A stretch of DNA of 64,000 bases from Euglena gracilis. Lineage: Eukaryota > Euglenida > Euglenophyceae > Euglenales. The stretch is taken from assembly GCA_039621445.1 (NCBI GenBank), contig CP154954.1, forward strand, positions 38,835,816 to 38,899,815, in the 5' to 3' direction. The notes beneath the pieces are model-generated. The model did not search any database. It was not told where the DNA came from and saw only the letters and a program-made list of their open reading frames with translations. Shown here piece by piece: positions 40,801-53,500 of this stretch (position 1 is its first letter; each line of letters starts with the position of its first letter). The translations under genes were made by a program, and so were the position numbers.

Positions 40801-43800
40801 TTTTTGGGAACCTGAAAATTGACGTCTTTTCCGGGCCCGGGTCAGTGGAGAAAAAATCCAAAAATAGGACCGGACCCCCCCCCCCCAACTGCGGCGTTGC
40901 CGTCCAGTGTCGCCTGACTGAGGCTGCAACTGCCCTCCGGACGCCTGGGGCCGGCCTCAGTTGTCTGACCGGTTGGACCAACCCGGCTGCCGCACCGGAA
41001 GCCCTCCGCCTGCCCCTTCAGCTCCGGCTCCCCTTATGCCACGAGGCAGCCCAGCGTGACCTCCGGCGGTGGGNNNNNNNNNNNNNAGCTGTGTCGTGGA
41101 GCGGCGTGGCAGTGCCCCACCCGGAGGACAACAACTGGCTGCTCTGCTCGGTCCCCGGGGGCAACCCCAAAATATGCCAGTGCCTGACGTTCAAAAGCGA
41201 AACCGTACATTGGGTGCAGGTTTTGTTCCACACCAAGTCCACCATTGGCAAGCGGTCTTCGGGATGTGTGGGCACGACGGAACGACCCCACCTGGGCTTT
41301 GTGGGAGCATTGCAATTTTTGGGGAAAGAACAACTGTTGAAATGCCGCGTTTGCCGTCCATCCGGCGACCGCCTCCGGCGCATGCCCCTCTCCGCCCCCT
41401 TCCCGTGCGTGGTGGCGTGGCTCCGGGGGCCAGGGGACGCCGGCGCTGTTTCGGACCTGAGAAGCCCCCACCCATCCCGGGGGGGGGGGGGTGGGAGGAC
41501 AAGGTTCGATAGGCAGAAGATGCCTGGGGTCTGGGGTCCGGGGTCTGGCGTTAGGTGAGGGGTTGTTTCTTTAAATCCCCCCTGTACAAGGCACACCGCG
41601 CTTTCGGTACACACCCCGTGTCAACGGCACATCCCTGGAGCACTGCTGTGTCTATTGTGAGGAGGGGGAAAGGCAGACGGTGGCGGCGGGGCCGGGGCCT
41701 GAACAATGGCATGGCCAAATTGATATATTTGGCATACAGTGCCAGGCAGAAAGGTGTCAACCCTAAACTCAGCCAAAACTGCAACACTTTTTTTTGTGAA
41801 GAATTTGACAGAATTCTGAAGATTTTCTGCCAAAGCATCCATCAAAATGTCGAAAATGGCAATATTTTTTCAGAAATTTTTGTTTTTCATCGACCCAGCC
41901 CAGCCCAGCCCAGCCCAGCCCAGCCCCCTCCATCCCCGGGACCCCCCCCCCTTTACCCCTGGGGGGTCCAGCCAGCAGCCTTTTTGCCAGCCGGAGGCTG
42001 CCCCCCCCCCACGGGCTTTTAAGAAAACCCCTGGCGGCCATTTTTGAAATGAATTTTTCTGGGTGGCACCCAGCTGGGTGGGCCCCAAGACTGATGATAC
42101 CCGGAACCCCACAAGGGGGTGCCTGGCACTGGGCTGGCACCCACACCCCCCAGCCCCACTCCCAGGGGTTTCGAAAGAAGCCTGCCCGGCAACGGGCTGC
42201 TCTTTGCCCCCCGGTGGACCAAGCTGTGGCTATGACGCTCCCCAGGGATACCTTGGTTGCATTTGTGCAGAGGAAGCAGCAGGGGGCAGAAGTGGGGCGA
42301 TAGGGGCCCCCGCCGCCAGCCAGCCGGGCCGGCGTCCCCTGGGGCGGACTGGCCCGGCAGGCGGTGTGGCCGGTGGTGGGCGTCTTGCTGGCGGTGCCGC
42401 TGCTGCTGAGGCTGTGGCGGTGGTTTGGGAGGTGTGGCCCCGGGCGCTGTTGCGGGGGCGGGGGGGCACCGTTTCCCTGGGGCTGGGGTGTGGCACAGTC
42501 CACTGTGGGGGCTTCATTCACAAGAAATCAATCGCCCTCCTGTCCACCCTGATTTCAAGTTCCATCTATCAGCTCTTCTGGGCTGGCTTTCGCCAGTGAG
42601 GCTGATACACACTGCTTGTGCGGAATCGCATAGGTTATTGGTTGACGTCGCATGCAATCGTGCATTTTCAAGGCGCGTTCGGATCTGACGAATTTTGGAG
42701 GAAATGATTGAAGGATTGGATGTGGGTGAGTATTGTGCGAGGCTCCGGAATTTGCGCCTCAGTGCTGCAAATAGTCAACAGGGGCCTCAACGTCACCCCT
42801 CGCGGAGGAGTGCGCCTCCTCTGTGCCCCTCTTGTGCCCCTCTTTGCCCTGATGGAGAAGGGTTGTTTCCGGACCCACCTCCTGCCCCCCCCCCAGGTAC
42901 CGCAGGGCGGTGCAGCAGACTCGATTCCTACCGCAGGCCTTTGCTGGCAAGAGGCGAGTTGCGAATGATATGTCGGCAAGCGGCGCAGATGCCCGCGCCA
43001 GCTATGGCGTGGGGGGGAGGGAAAGAAGAAGGATGACGAGGAAGGAAAGACGCAGAAATGGAGCGAAGAACCGTCCTCGGCGCCTAAATCCCCCACGACA
43101 ATGGCTGGTGCGTGTCTGTTGAGTGATTTCGTAAACAAAGGCTCCTGCGCCAGGGCATCCAGTCTGGTCGGTCACCTCGTACACAAACCCATCAAAGGTC
43201 TGCTTCGAATTGAAGTGGTGCTCAACTCCCTCGAGAGCTTGGCTGGTCAGCCGTTCGCTGTCAGTGGTGTGCAGCGGACGCTGGAGGAGGAGTATGGAGC
43301 GCAGGTGTGCTCCAGTCCCGCTTCTGCCCGCAACATCAAGGTTTGAACAACGGCAACAAGTTGAATGTGCTGCTGATGTTTGGGTTTCGCTAGGATTCAG
43401 AAAGTTATTTCTTTGGGGTGGGTTTTGTCATATCCGGGGAAGGGGCCCAAAAGATGGACACTTAGCATTTGAAGTTTTGGGGTGGTTTGACTGAATTTCA
43501 ACAGATTCTCAGACGCATTTTATCACCTCATCCTTTTTTTATGGTGTACCTTCCATAACGGACAACTCATTATCCTTCCTATCACCTCCAGTGGGATCTT
43601 TTTTTTTTGGACGGGGACGTTGCCTCGTATCCGTTTTTGAGGTTCAGTGTTTCCCTCCGCACCCGTTGAGTGTCGGCTTTGCTCCCATTGTGGGGGGGGG
43701 GGCCACAGGAGGCTCCTGTGGGCCTCCAGGAAGCTCCTCACCTCACGGTCCTCAGGTGGAGGTGGCCACCCTGTGGCCCGACGTGTGCCGGGCTGTGGAG

Positions 43801-44266
43801 ACGGACACGCACGTGACAGTCCAGAACCAGCCCCGGGCCGTTCAGTTTCGATCCGGATTGAACGGCCAAAAGCAACCCAGCAACGACCCACAACGAAATT
43901 CACACTTGGGAGGACCCCGGCCTCGGCAGGTTGGTTGAAGGTTGGAGGCGGAACGGTTGCTGTAATCCCCCCCAAATTCCAGGGTGGGCCAAAAGATCTA
44001 GGTGTTTGCAGTGAGGGGTTGCTTGAATTTTGGGGGTTTTTTGCGCATTGCATCGAACCTTGTTCAAAGGAAAGTGGAGGTCTGATGGGAATGTGGTGCC
44101 AAAGAATTTTTACGTATGGATTTTTACAAACTTTTCTGTTCGGATTTAACCAATTCTTTTTTTATTTTTTTTGAATGTATTTCCACTCAATAAGCGATGA
44201 AATTTTCATTCAAATATTGCTGTTGGAACGACCAAAGCTCCAAACTAAAGCAAACCATGGACAACA

Positions 44267-44333
<67 letters not shown>

Positions 44334-44529
44334 CACATCTATCCATCCATCCATCCATCCATCCATCTATCCATCCATCCATCCATCCATCCATCCATCC
44401 ATCCATCCATCCATCCATCCATCCATCCATCCACCATCCATCCATCTAACCATCCATCCATCCATCCATCCATCAATCCATCCATCCATCCATCCATCCA
44501 TCCATCCATCCATCCATCCATCCATCCAT

Positions 44530-44567
<38 letters not shown>

Positions 44568-47500
44568 TTGGGTTGTTATAAACAGCAAAAATAAAGAAAA
44601 GACAAAAGTCAGCAGCAGGGTTACGGTAGGAGATGGCTCAGTAGGAGGAGGATCTCGAGACTACTCGAAAGTGCTCGAAACACACACAGAGCACTGGGGC
44701 TTGTGCTTGATATGGATCAGCCATGCTGGGAACACAGATTCACTCAAAGTGTACTGACCTCTCCCCTGGCGGGTTTTGAGAGTGGGCGGGTGGTTGGGGC
44801 CGCTACCCCCCACCAGGTGTTGGGGTGACATGGGTTAGTCTGCTGCGGCCGAAGGCTGGGCAGAAAATCCAGCTTGATTTTTTCTATGCCCTTTTGGCCG
44901 ATTTTGGGTGGGGTTTGGATAGGTGGTGAGTGGGTGTTGGATTTTCCAAAGGACCCCCCTTGGGTTTTTTCCCAGTTCACGGTGGATGGGTGGACCCCCC
45001 CCCTCTGGGGTTGTGCATGGGGTTGTTGTTTTTTTTAAGAGAAAAAAAGTGGGTGGGGGAGTTTGGGAAGAAGCCCCCCCCCCCCCGCCGCCCCAGGGGA
45101 TGAACGGAAGATGCACGCTGGAAATTGTGCTAAAGGGCATCACAAGTGTCTTCTTTGACGCCAAACGCCGGCCATGGGTCCCAGCCATGGGGTCTCTCAG
45201 TGCCCTGGGGCTGCCCTCACCACGCCGGATGGGCCGGCTTGGGCCTGGGCAGCGCCGGAAGGCAGCGTTGAGGGGTAGCGGAGGCAGGCAGGTAGGCCAT
45301 GCTGCGCACTCAGCTTGCCACAACCCTCTCCCTCCCCCTCCCCCTCCCACGGTGGAGGGCGTCTTTTTGGTGGACCGACGCTTCCAACCGGAGGGGGGGG
45401 GGGCAGGGTTCGATATAAGGAGGGCGTATATGGTTTAGGTGGGGGGGGTGTCCCCCCCACCCCCCCCCCTCCTGGCCCGCAGGGGGGGGTCCGGACCACC
45501 CCCCCCCCCACCTGTCCTTATATCGAACCCTGGGGGGGGCACTTTGTTTGAACTGCAGTGTACATTGCATGCCTTTCCCTCATCCAACACAATAGATCTG
45601 CTTTGTTTGGAGGAAAGGTCAAAGAGCTTTGTTTGACATGGAATGTTTGCCACTGGGATTCACCTCTCTTGGTTTGTCGGTGGGGGGGGGGCGATGTCAT
45701 CGTTGGACGTACGCTCCGTGGAAGGGGGGTGCCCTTTTAGCTACCTGCTCGTGTACATTTTTGGACCCCACTCTGCTATTTTGGGGGTGCATTGATCGAA
45801 TCAACTTGCTGAAAGCAGCTCGTCTCTGCAACGTCCAACCCTTCAATTTCTGTCTCCATCTCCCGCTGTGTTCCCCGCTGTTCTTCCTTCAACTACCCTG
45901 GCGCCAACGCCATCATCTGACCACCCCAGCCATACCCCCACCCTCTTGCTCACGCACATGCATTTGTGTCTGACCCCCCTCCCCCCACCCCCTCAGGTGA
46001 GTGCCGTCGCCCATCAAACAGGATCGACAGGAGCGTTCCGTAAGTCCGCAGCGCTCTGCATTTTTGGCAGCTCGCGGCCTGTGCCGCTCCATTGTGCTGC
46101 CCTGCTCTGCCTGCCCTGCTCTGCCTGCACATGCAGTTGTCTCGTGGCCCAGTACACTCTGTTACCCTCTCCCGGCCCTCTGCCCTCTCCCGTGGCACAA
46201 CCCCTTATTTGCTGCTGCCCGTCTTCTCCCCGTGACCACTGGCAGCACGCACCCCGGGCGAATCGTCTGTACAGTAAAGTGTCTCGGGCCTGCTGGAGCG
46301 GAGTGACTCCTTTCCACAGCGCTGGATACGGCTCCGCAACCTTCTTTCCCCATGTAATTTCCGATTCTCATCCGTCTTGTACAATTTTTAAATACATGTT
46401 TTTGTGTGGCAGTTTTAAACCTTCCCAAATTTTCAAGCTTCATGATTATCGCCCGTCTGTTTGTGATTCACTTCAAAATTCAGATTCCACCCGAACACTG
46501 ATAAACACGTCCGTTGGTTCAGCAGGATTTCAATCATCAGTCGAAATGTCAAAGGTTCCTGGCAAAACAAATTGATTAAAACCAATTGTGCTCGATGGCA
46601 AAGACTCACTTTTGACCTCTTTGAGCAAAGACCTCTTTTGAGCCCACGAAAGCACCCCTCGTCGCTCACAAGTTTTGTATCCTTCAAGGGTTTAGGTGGC
46701 CAGCAATACATAGCCAGCGGTGCTCATATCATGCTTTTTAAATGCCCTCGGCAATTTATGCTTTGATGTTCAAAACCTTCATTTCCTTGAGAAACACACG
46801 TCAAGTTCAATTAAAGTTTGCACCTCTCTGCAAATGCAAATGAACGCTGCTTCGTTTTGCAGGAGGGCATGCTTTTCTCTTCATTTTAATGTGCCAAAAG
46901 ACATTGAAGTGCCAGTTCTATTGCGAACAAAATGGCAAGCAAAAAAATGACAGACAATCCTTTGGATTTAAAAAAAAAATGCAGCTGGTAAAGTAGCCGA
47001 TTGCTTATTTGGCAGCAATTGACAATGAAAGACTTCTTTTTCCTTGGCACATTTCATTTCCTTGAACACACAATCAACCCCCAAATAAACACCCCCCACC
47101 CCCCATCTGGTGGGGAGGGCAAAATTACCTCTTAGGGGGATGGGGTCCCCTTTTAAATGAGCAAAGGCAAATCTGTTGAAGGAAAGGGTCAAAAATAAGG
47201 CAGGGGGTGATGGGAAAAAAACGAGGCAGAAAGCGCCGGGGGGGGTGGGTTTTGAAATTACAAAAAAAAACTGCAAAAAAAATTTTGGAGTCTTAATTTA
47301 ATCAAAATAGTGAAAACAAATTTACAGAAACACGAAGCCAAAAAAATTTGAGAACCTGCGGGTTTGTTTTGGGCAAAAAAATAGTTTTGAAAAGCCCGGG
47401 AATCCAAGTACTGAAAAAAAAATTTGCTGCTCGGACGCCCAAAAACGTGTTTGGGCGGGGTACAATATCAAAGGGGCACTCATGCACAAAAAAGTTGAGC

Positions 47501-50500
47501 AGGGGCGGTGCGGGCGCCATTTTAAAAAAAATCTAAATGGTGAAAGTAAACGAAATATAAAGTCTGTAGTTTCGAAAACAATTGTCAATGGGCGAGCAAA
47601 AAAAACCAAAAAAGGTGACCGGGGGGCACCTAAAAAGTGGACAATGTTGGGATATTGGGATCCCAAGAAAAACAAATGCTAAAAGATTTGTCGGTTTAAG
47701 CGGGTGAATAAAGAAAAATGTTGCATGACGGCCAAAAAGAAATATGTTTGGGGCCGCATGCTATTGCGAGGGGAGAAAAAATCCAAGGGGAGTTTAATGG
47801 TCAGTACAGATGTTATCATGGGGGCCCTCTGATTTTGGATCCCCGCTCCACCTGAAGAAAAACCGCTCCCCCCCGATTCACGAAAATCCGTCCTCTGGTG
47901 GAGGGAGCAAAAAATATTGTCTAGATAATTGGTCCTTTTTTCAGGCAAAGTTCCTTTACTACGCTGAAAAAAAGGGACCAAAAAACCTGGCAGCACAAAA
48001 TTCCAATAACTGGCACCCCGCCAGGTTGTTTGGGGGGAGGGGTTTAATGCCCCACCCCAAAAAATTAAGACCCCCCGGCAGTGCAAAGCGCCGGGGAGGG
48101 TGAAACTTTTCCTGCAAATTACCAAAAACCCCAATTTCATTAACAACAAGTGTTGAAATTCAAAATTTTTAGATGTTTGAAGTGCAAAAAAATAGTAAAT
48201 TTGAACTTGCACTAATTTACATACATGTGGGGCGAAGCGCCAAAGGAAAAACTTTGGTGTTTTTGGGAACCTGAAAATTGACGTCTTTTCCGGGCCCGGG
48301 TCAGTGGAGAAAAAATCCAAAAATAGGACCGGACCCCCCCCCCCCAACTCCGGCGTTGCCGTCCAGTGTCGCCGGACTGAGGCTGCAACTGCCCCTCCGG
48401 ACGCCTGGGGCCGGCCTCAGTTGTCTGACCGGTTGGACCAACCCGGCTGCCGCACCGGAAGCCCTCCGCCTGCCCCTTCAGCTCCGGCTCCCCTTATGCC
48501 ACGAGGCAGCCCAGCGTGACCTCCGGCGGTGGGATGTTTGGCGGCGTCGAGGTGCGCCTTTGCGATGGGTTGCCCCCGGGGACGGGACTGCGCTGATTTG
48601 CAGGGGTTTTGCCGTTATCTGTGGGCAGTGCCTCTGATCTTTTCTCCCCCTAATCCTGGTGTTGGTGTGCTGTGGTATGTGCAAGTGCAGTCGGTGTTGA
48701 CCGGAAATTATGTTTGCTGACCTGGCTGCATCGCAACTCTTCGTCTCCACCTGTTGGATTTCTGTGGCGAAACAGGTTGCGAAGTGGGGACCAGAGCGAC
48801 CCTCCCTAAACCCACCCAAATAATCAACCCGAGTCCGGGTTTGTGTGATCCATGCTTTCTGGTAGTGGACAATGCTGATTCGTGTGTACTATTTTGGGAG
48901 AATTGCACTGAATTTGTTCAGCAGAGGTAATTTGTCGGTCTTTGTTGTGTAGGGGACTGGGCTTAAATCCCAAATCCTGAAAAATATGTTTGCAATGCGG
49001 CAATGCGGTGTACACAAAATAGGATCCTTCCCCAAATGACACTCATTTTCGCCCAAAATGTTTTTTATTGTTTTGCCGTACAGTCTGTAGGGATGACAAT
49101 CATATGGGAGGGGTCGCTAAGCTCATGTCCGAGCAGAGCTTATCATGGGGCCCTTTTGACCCCCCCCCCCTCTCGGGGCCACCTCGGGAGAACCAAGATT
49201 CCCGGTGTGAACCGACTCCCACCCCGGGAACTTTTCTTGGAGAAAAATATCCCCACGGTCCCTCGCATCCAGAGATACCCTTTTGTCATCCTAATTTTGT
49301 ACCCACACGAGATATTCCCATTTTGACAGGCCGAGGTCCAAAAAAGGGACTATAAAACAGGGTCTCTCTGCCAGCCAGAAACTACATATTTTGAAGTAAC
49401 TCCCCATGGCTGCTGAGTCGCAAAGAGGGCCCAACAGAAAAATTCAAACATGTGCAACGCCCTATCCAACCATACCTGGATTTCCTGGAAGCTGCATAGC
49501 TGGCCAAAGTTATGCCCTGAATCCACAGCCCCGTTTTTTTTTGCTGTGTTTTTCGACCGTTTTTGGTCCGGTTTTTTGGTGAAAATGGGCTAAAAAAAAC
49601 ACACAATTCTCAAAATATCTCGAAAATTACGCAAAATGAAAGAAAACGTTTGAAACGTCAAATGAAGCACTTGGCCCGAGATACGGCACGTTTACGCTGC
49701 AAAACAGTGCTGCAGCCCTCCATCTCTGCCATTCTCGGCCGTTTTTGGGTCAATGAATCAATTTTTCCGCTGAGTAGTCGGGCCGGGCCGGGTGGGGCCG
49801 GGCCGGACTGCCAGGCCACTCCAGGCAGGGATCGATGGGAAGCCCTTTGGTTTTGAGGCAGGTGGGGGGTCTGGACCCCCACCCCCCCTGGCAGGTTCCA
49901 AAAGTAGCAAATTTTCTTTTCCGGCACACAGCGCCGGAAAGTGAGCAAAAAAGTGTTTTTCCTCACTTTTGAGGATATTGCAGAATTTTTGATGTTTTGG
50001 TGTTTCCCACATAAAAAGTGTTCTAAACTTTTGAAAAATGAGCATTTTTTTTAATTTATTTTCAAAGAAAAATCACCGATTTTTTTATACCAATTTTGGC
50101 CTTGTATCCGCCCTTTCCCGGTCCACAAAATCGAAAATTTTCCTGGCCCCCTTCAGTCTCGAGGTTTGAGGGGGGTCTGACCCACCCCCCTCTATTGGGA
50201 GGGGGTCCCCCCAAGGCTTCCCATACATCCCTGTGGCCGTTCTGCAGGGCCGCACCGCCGGGCGTGTTGCTTTTGATAACAAAGAGCTCAGCCCGATTCA
50301 AAACCTGGTTAACGAAACGACACAATTGGCAGAGCTTGCAATTTCTGCCTGTTGGAACGGTGACAAATCATTTTTTGTGGACATGGCCTTCCTCCTCGAC
50401 ACAGCGTTTTGCAGTTTGTTGACGTGTGGGTGGATTTTGGAGCCTCTTTTTTTTTTGCTCGAATGCTCATTTGCATGTGTGTGGCGTCCCAGGAACAGCT

Positions 50501-53500
50501 GCAAGCACAATGATGCCCCCCCCCTTCCCCTCGTCCCTCCGCCCCCCCCCCCGCAGATCGTGGCGGGGGGCTGCGTCATCTTCTGGGCGAAGCGGCGGTA
50601 CCTCGGCAGCGCCGCCGGCGCAAAGTTCTGCCGCAAGGCGGTGACGGAGGGGCCGGAGGCGACCGTCCCGGTGGCCCAGGTGTGGGGCGGCGCTGGCCTG
50701 TGAGGCAGTGTTGGGTAGGTAGGTGTAGGGCAGGGCTGTACGGGAAATCCCGAAACCCGATGGGCGGTGGGTGGGTGGTGGGTCCGACCCCCCCCCAGTT
50801 TTCCCGTGCACCTCTGAGGTTGAAACAAAGGTGGAAACTTGTTTGTGGCCTTCCCCGTGGCACAGCCTTCCCCCGAGGCCGGGGACTCCCACCTGTGGGG
50901 TGGCAGGGCCTGCCCCCCCCCCCCCCTAGCATGTGCGGGACCGGCTGCGGGAGCTGACGGAGGCGGACCAGCAGCGGCGGAGGCAGCGGCGGGCAGAGGG
51001 GGGCGAGGGGAAGGACGCGGACAGCGACACCGAGGCGCAGCTCGACGAGGAGGAGATCTTCGGGTCCGGTGTGGTGGTCGCTTGGGTTCCTGGGGGAGCC
51101 TTACCCCCCTCCCCGCCCCCTGATGTTGCTTTCGAGTCGGGAGAGCATCGCCCAGAAAATCAGAGGAATCGGGCAACCAGGTAAACCCAAACCCCCCAAA
51201 TACCTGGCGAGGTGCCAGGTTATTGGAACCAACTTTTGGCCCTGCCCCCCCCCCCTGTCAGGTCATTTGGGCTTTTTTTTTTTCAGCGTCGTAAAGGAAC
51301 TTTTCCTGAAAAAGGGGGGGGGACAAGTTATTGGAACCATCCTTTTTGCCCCCCACCTCCCCGCCAGGATTTTTTGCCACTGCCAGGAGCAAGGTCCCTG
51401 CCAGGTTATTTGGGGGGTGGTTTACCCTGAATAGATTCCATTTGATCACAGTTTTATAAATTTCTTCCCAGCAAAAGAAGGGAAATTGCAGGTTCTTATA
51501 CCATCTGCTCAAGCATGCAGAACGCGCACAATGCACGTTTTTACGATGTCTCCAGGTGCCTCTAGCCCTTGGTGAACGGTTTCTTGCAGCACGGGGGTAA
51601 AATAAATAAGTATTAAGTTGATGTATGAAGCTGATATTTTCTTTACCATCACAGAAGGTGTTCCCGCTTGCGTGTTTTTACAAAATTTGCACGGCACTGT
51701 TGGGGATGATGACGTTGGAGGCAATAATTGCAACGACAAAACTACTCAATTGCTGCAGCCTACAAATGGAAATGGAACAAAGATGGAAACTTGAAACGCT
51801 TTGGAAATTAATGGGGGGGAAATATATTTTTTTCCTTCACCATCTTGCATCTTAAGGATTGGGTTGAATGGATATTGCTGTTGTAATCCCAACAGAAAGG
51901 GAAGCGATGTTGAACTGATTCCCGGCGCAGATGTTCGGTGCTCCAACAGTCGAAGAAAGAAAAAAGCGGAGAGGCCAATTGGTGCCATTCCAAACAACAG
52001 ATTTATTTCACCATTCTCAACTGTCTCAGTGAAACAGCAATGCCATCTCTCTCTTTAGAGCAACGTCAGGTATGTGCTCATGTTTATTGTGATCTTCCCC
52101 TGCCCAGGTGTGTGGGGGGTGGATTTCATGAACCTCCGCTACCGGGATGAGCCCATCAAAAGCGTGGCACTGTACGAGGAGACAATCAAGCCCCGGCCCA
52201 TCCTGCCGATCATTCACCCGTATGTGTTTCACTTCCTGTGTGTTATTATTCAGCGCGTATCCACCAGCAAGCTTGTGAGGCTCCTCATTCCGTTTTCTCG
52301 TTTTGGCGATGTGACTCTTTTTTTCGGGTGCCCTGGTTCTGGCAGAAACCCGTGAAATTCCACGTTTTCGACGTGCCTGCTTACAAGAATCGTTGCTGCC
52401 GTCCTTGAGTGTATCGCGATGGCTGTCCCGATGGGTTACAAATTGGTTGGAGAGCCGCCGGGGGGGGGGGGCAGCGCCGCTGACCTTTCGAATCGGGCGG
52501 CGCAGGTACATCCTGGTGGAGACGGAGACGTGGATGTACGTGCTGGAGAAGTGGCGGGACGGCGTGGCCATCTCCCGCTTCAAGCGGAAGGTCTGCCCGA
52601 TGTGCCCCCCACCCCCACCGATTTCCACGGGCACCCCCGTGTTCACGGCTCACTTGGGACCCTAACACCCGCTGAAGGACTTTGTTGGGAAAATGAGAAG
52701 TGTAGGAATGGGAGAGAGATTTGCCATCTGTGAGCTGAGATGTGTGGCTTCTGTGAGACACGTGTGGCTTCCGCTCTCTGCCCAGGTTGAAGCAAAAGTG
52801 TGCCTGCCACCAGCCTTGGAATGTAGTTAAAGGGCTTCTTTTTAACTTGGAAGGCTTCCCAGGGGGTGGATGTGTCTGGGACCTGACACTCCCTGGGGGG
52901 ACCGGGGCCGGAGGCCCGAGTATGGTTTTGCAAAGCACCAAAATCTTTTTGGGGAAATGCCTTTAGACAGCCCGATTTTTCTGGGTGCTCTCCCTCCCCC
53001 CCCGCGGGCCCGTGCCAGGCCGGTTGCATAGGGGACCCCCCTCCGGGGTCTCAAAAAGAAGCCTGTTTGGTTATCCTCCGACCGATATCATTCTTTTCCC
53101 CGTTGGTTCAGATGCAGCGTGCTACACCTGCCATCTTCCACAATGCTTTTGTGGAAGATGCGCTGGATCATTGCCCCGTTGGCCCCGAGAAGGTGGCCCA
53201 AGGCTCGTACCAGGGGCAGAGCGCTCGTTTTTGGAGTGCCGACGCAGCCAATTTCGGCCGAAAATGGCTGAAATATGACGTTTTTTGGGGAGTCCGTTAC
53301 CAACGTGCTATTTTGCGCCTCCCGGGCGGTAACTGCTGCGTTTTACGCACGCCCGCCGCAGGCCAAATTGCGTCTGTCTGCCCGGCGCCCTTCGCAACAA
53401 TTAGGTAAAGGATCGCCGACCTCTAGCCGGGGCAGATCGCTCGTTTTTTGGGCACGTACGCAGCCAATTTCAGCCGAAAATGGCCGAAAAAGGAAAGACG

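Larger units (their letters stand above)
34336..41073. repeat. 6.7-kb duplicated block, copy A
   Basis: It aligns along its whole length with 41088-48534 at high identity by eye, with differences in homopolymers, microsatellite length and scattered bases. It covers gene 2 exons from 34300 to the truncated exon at 41022, and stops exactly at the N gap. Confidence 0.93.
41088..48534. repeat. 7.4-kb duplicated block, copy B
   Basis: Repeats copy A from 34336. The offset is 6752 at the left end, 6728 near 47069 and 7461 at the right end, so copy B carries a net extra of about 730 bp between about 47090 and 47880. Confidence 0.93.

Noticed and set aside
41088-48534. A second, paralogous gene in copy B
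   Set aside because: Exon order is broken exactly at an N gap and the exons are almost identical; redundant alleles are the simpler explanation.
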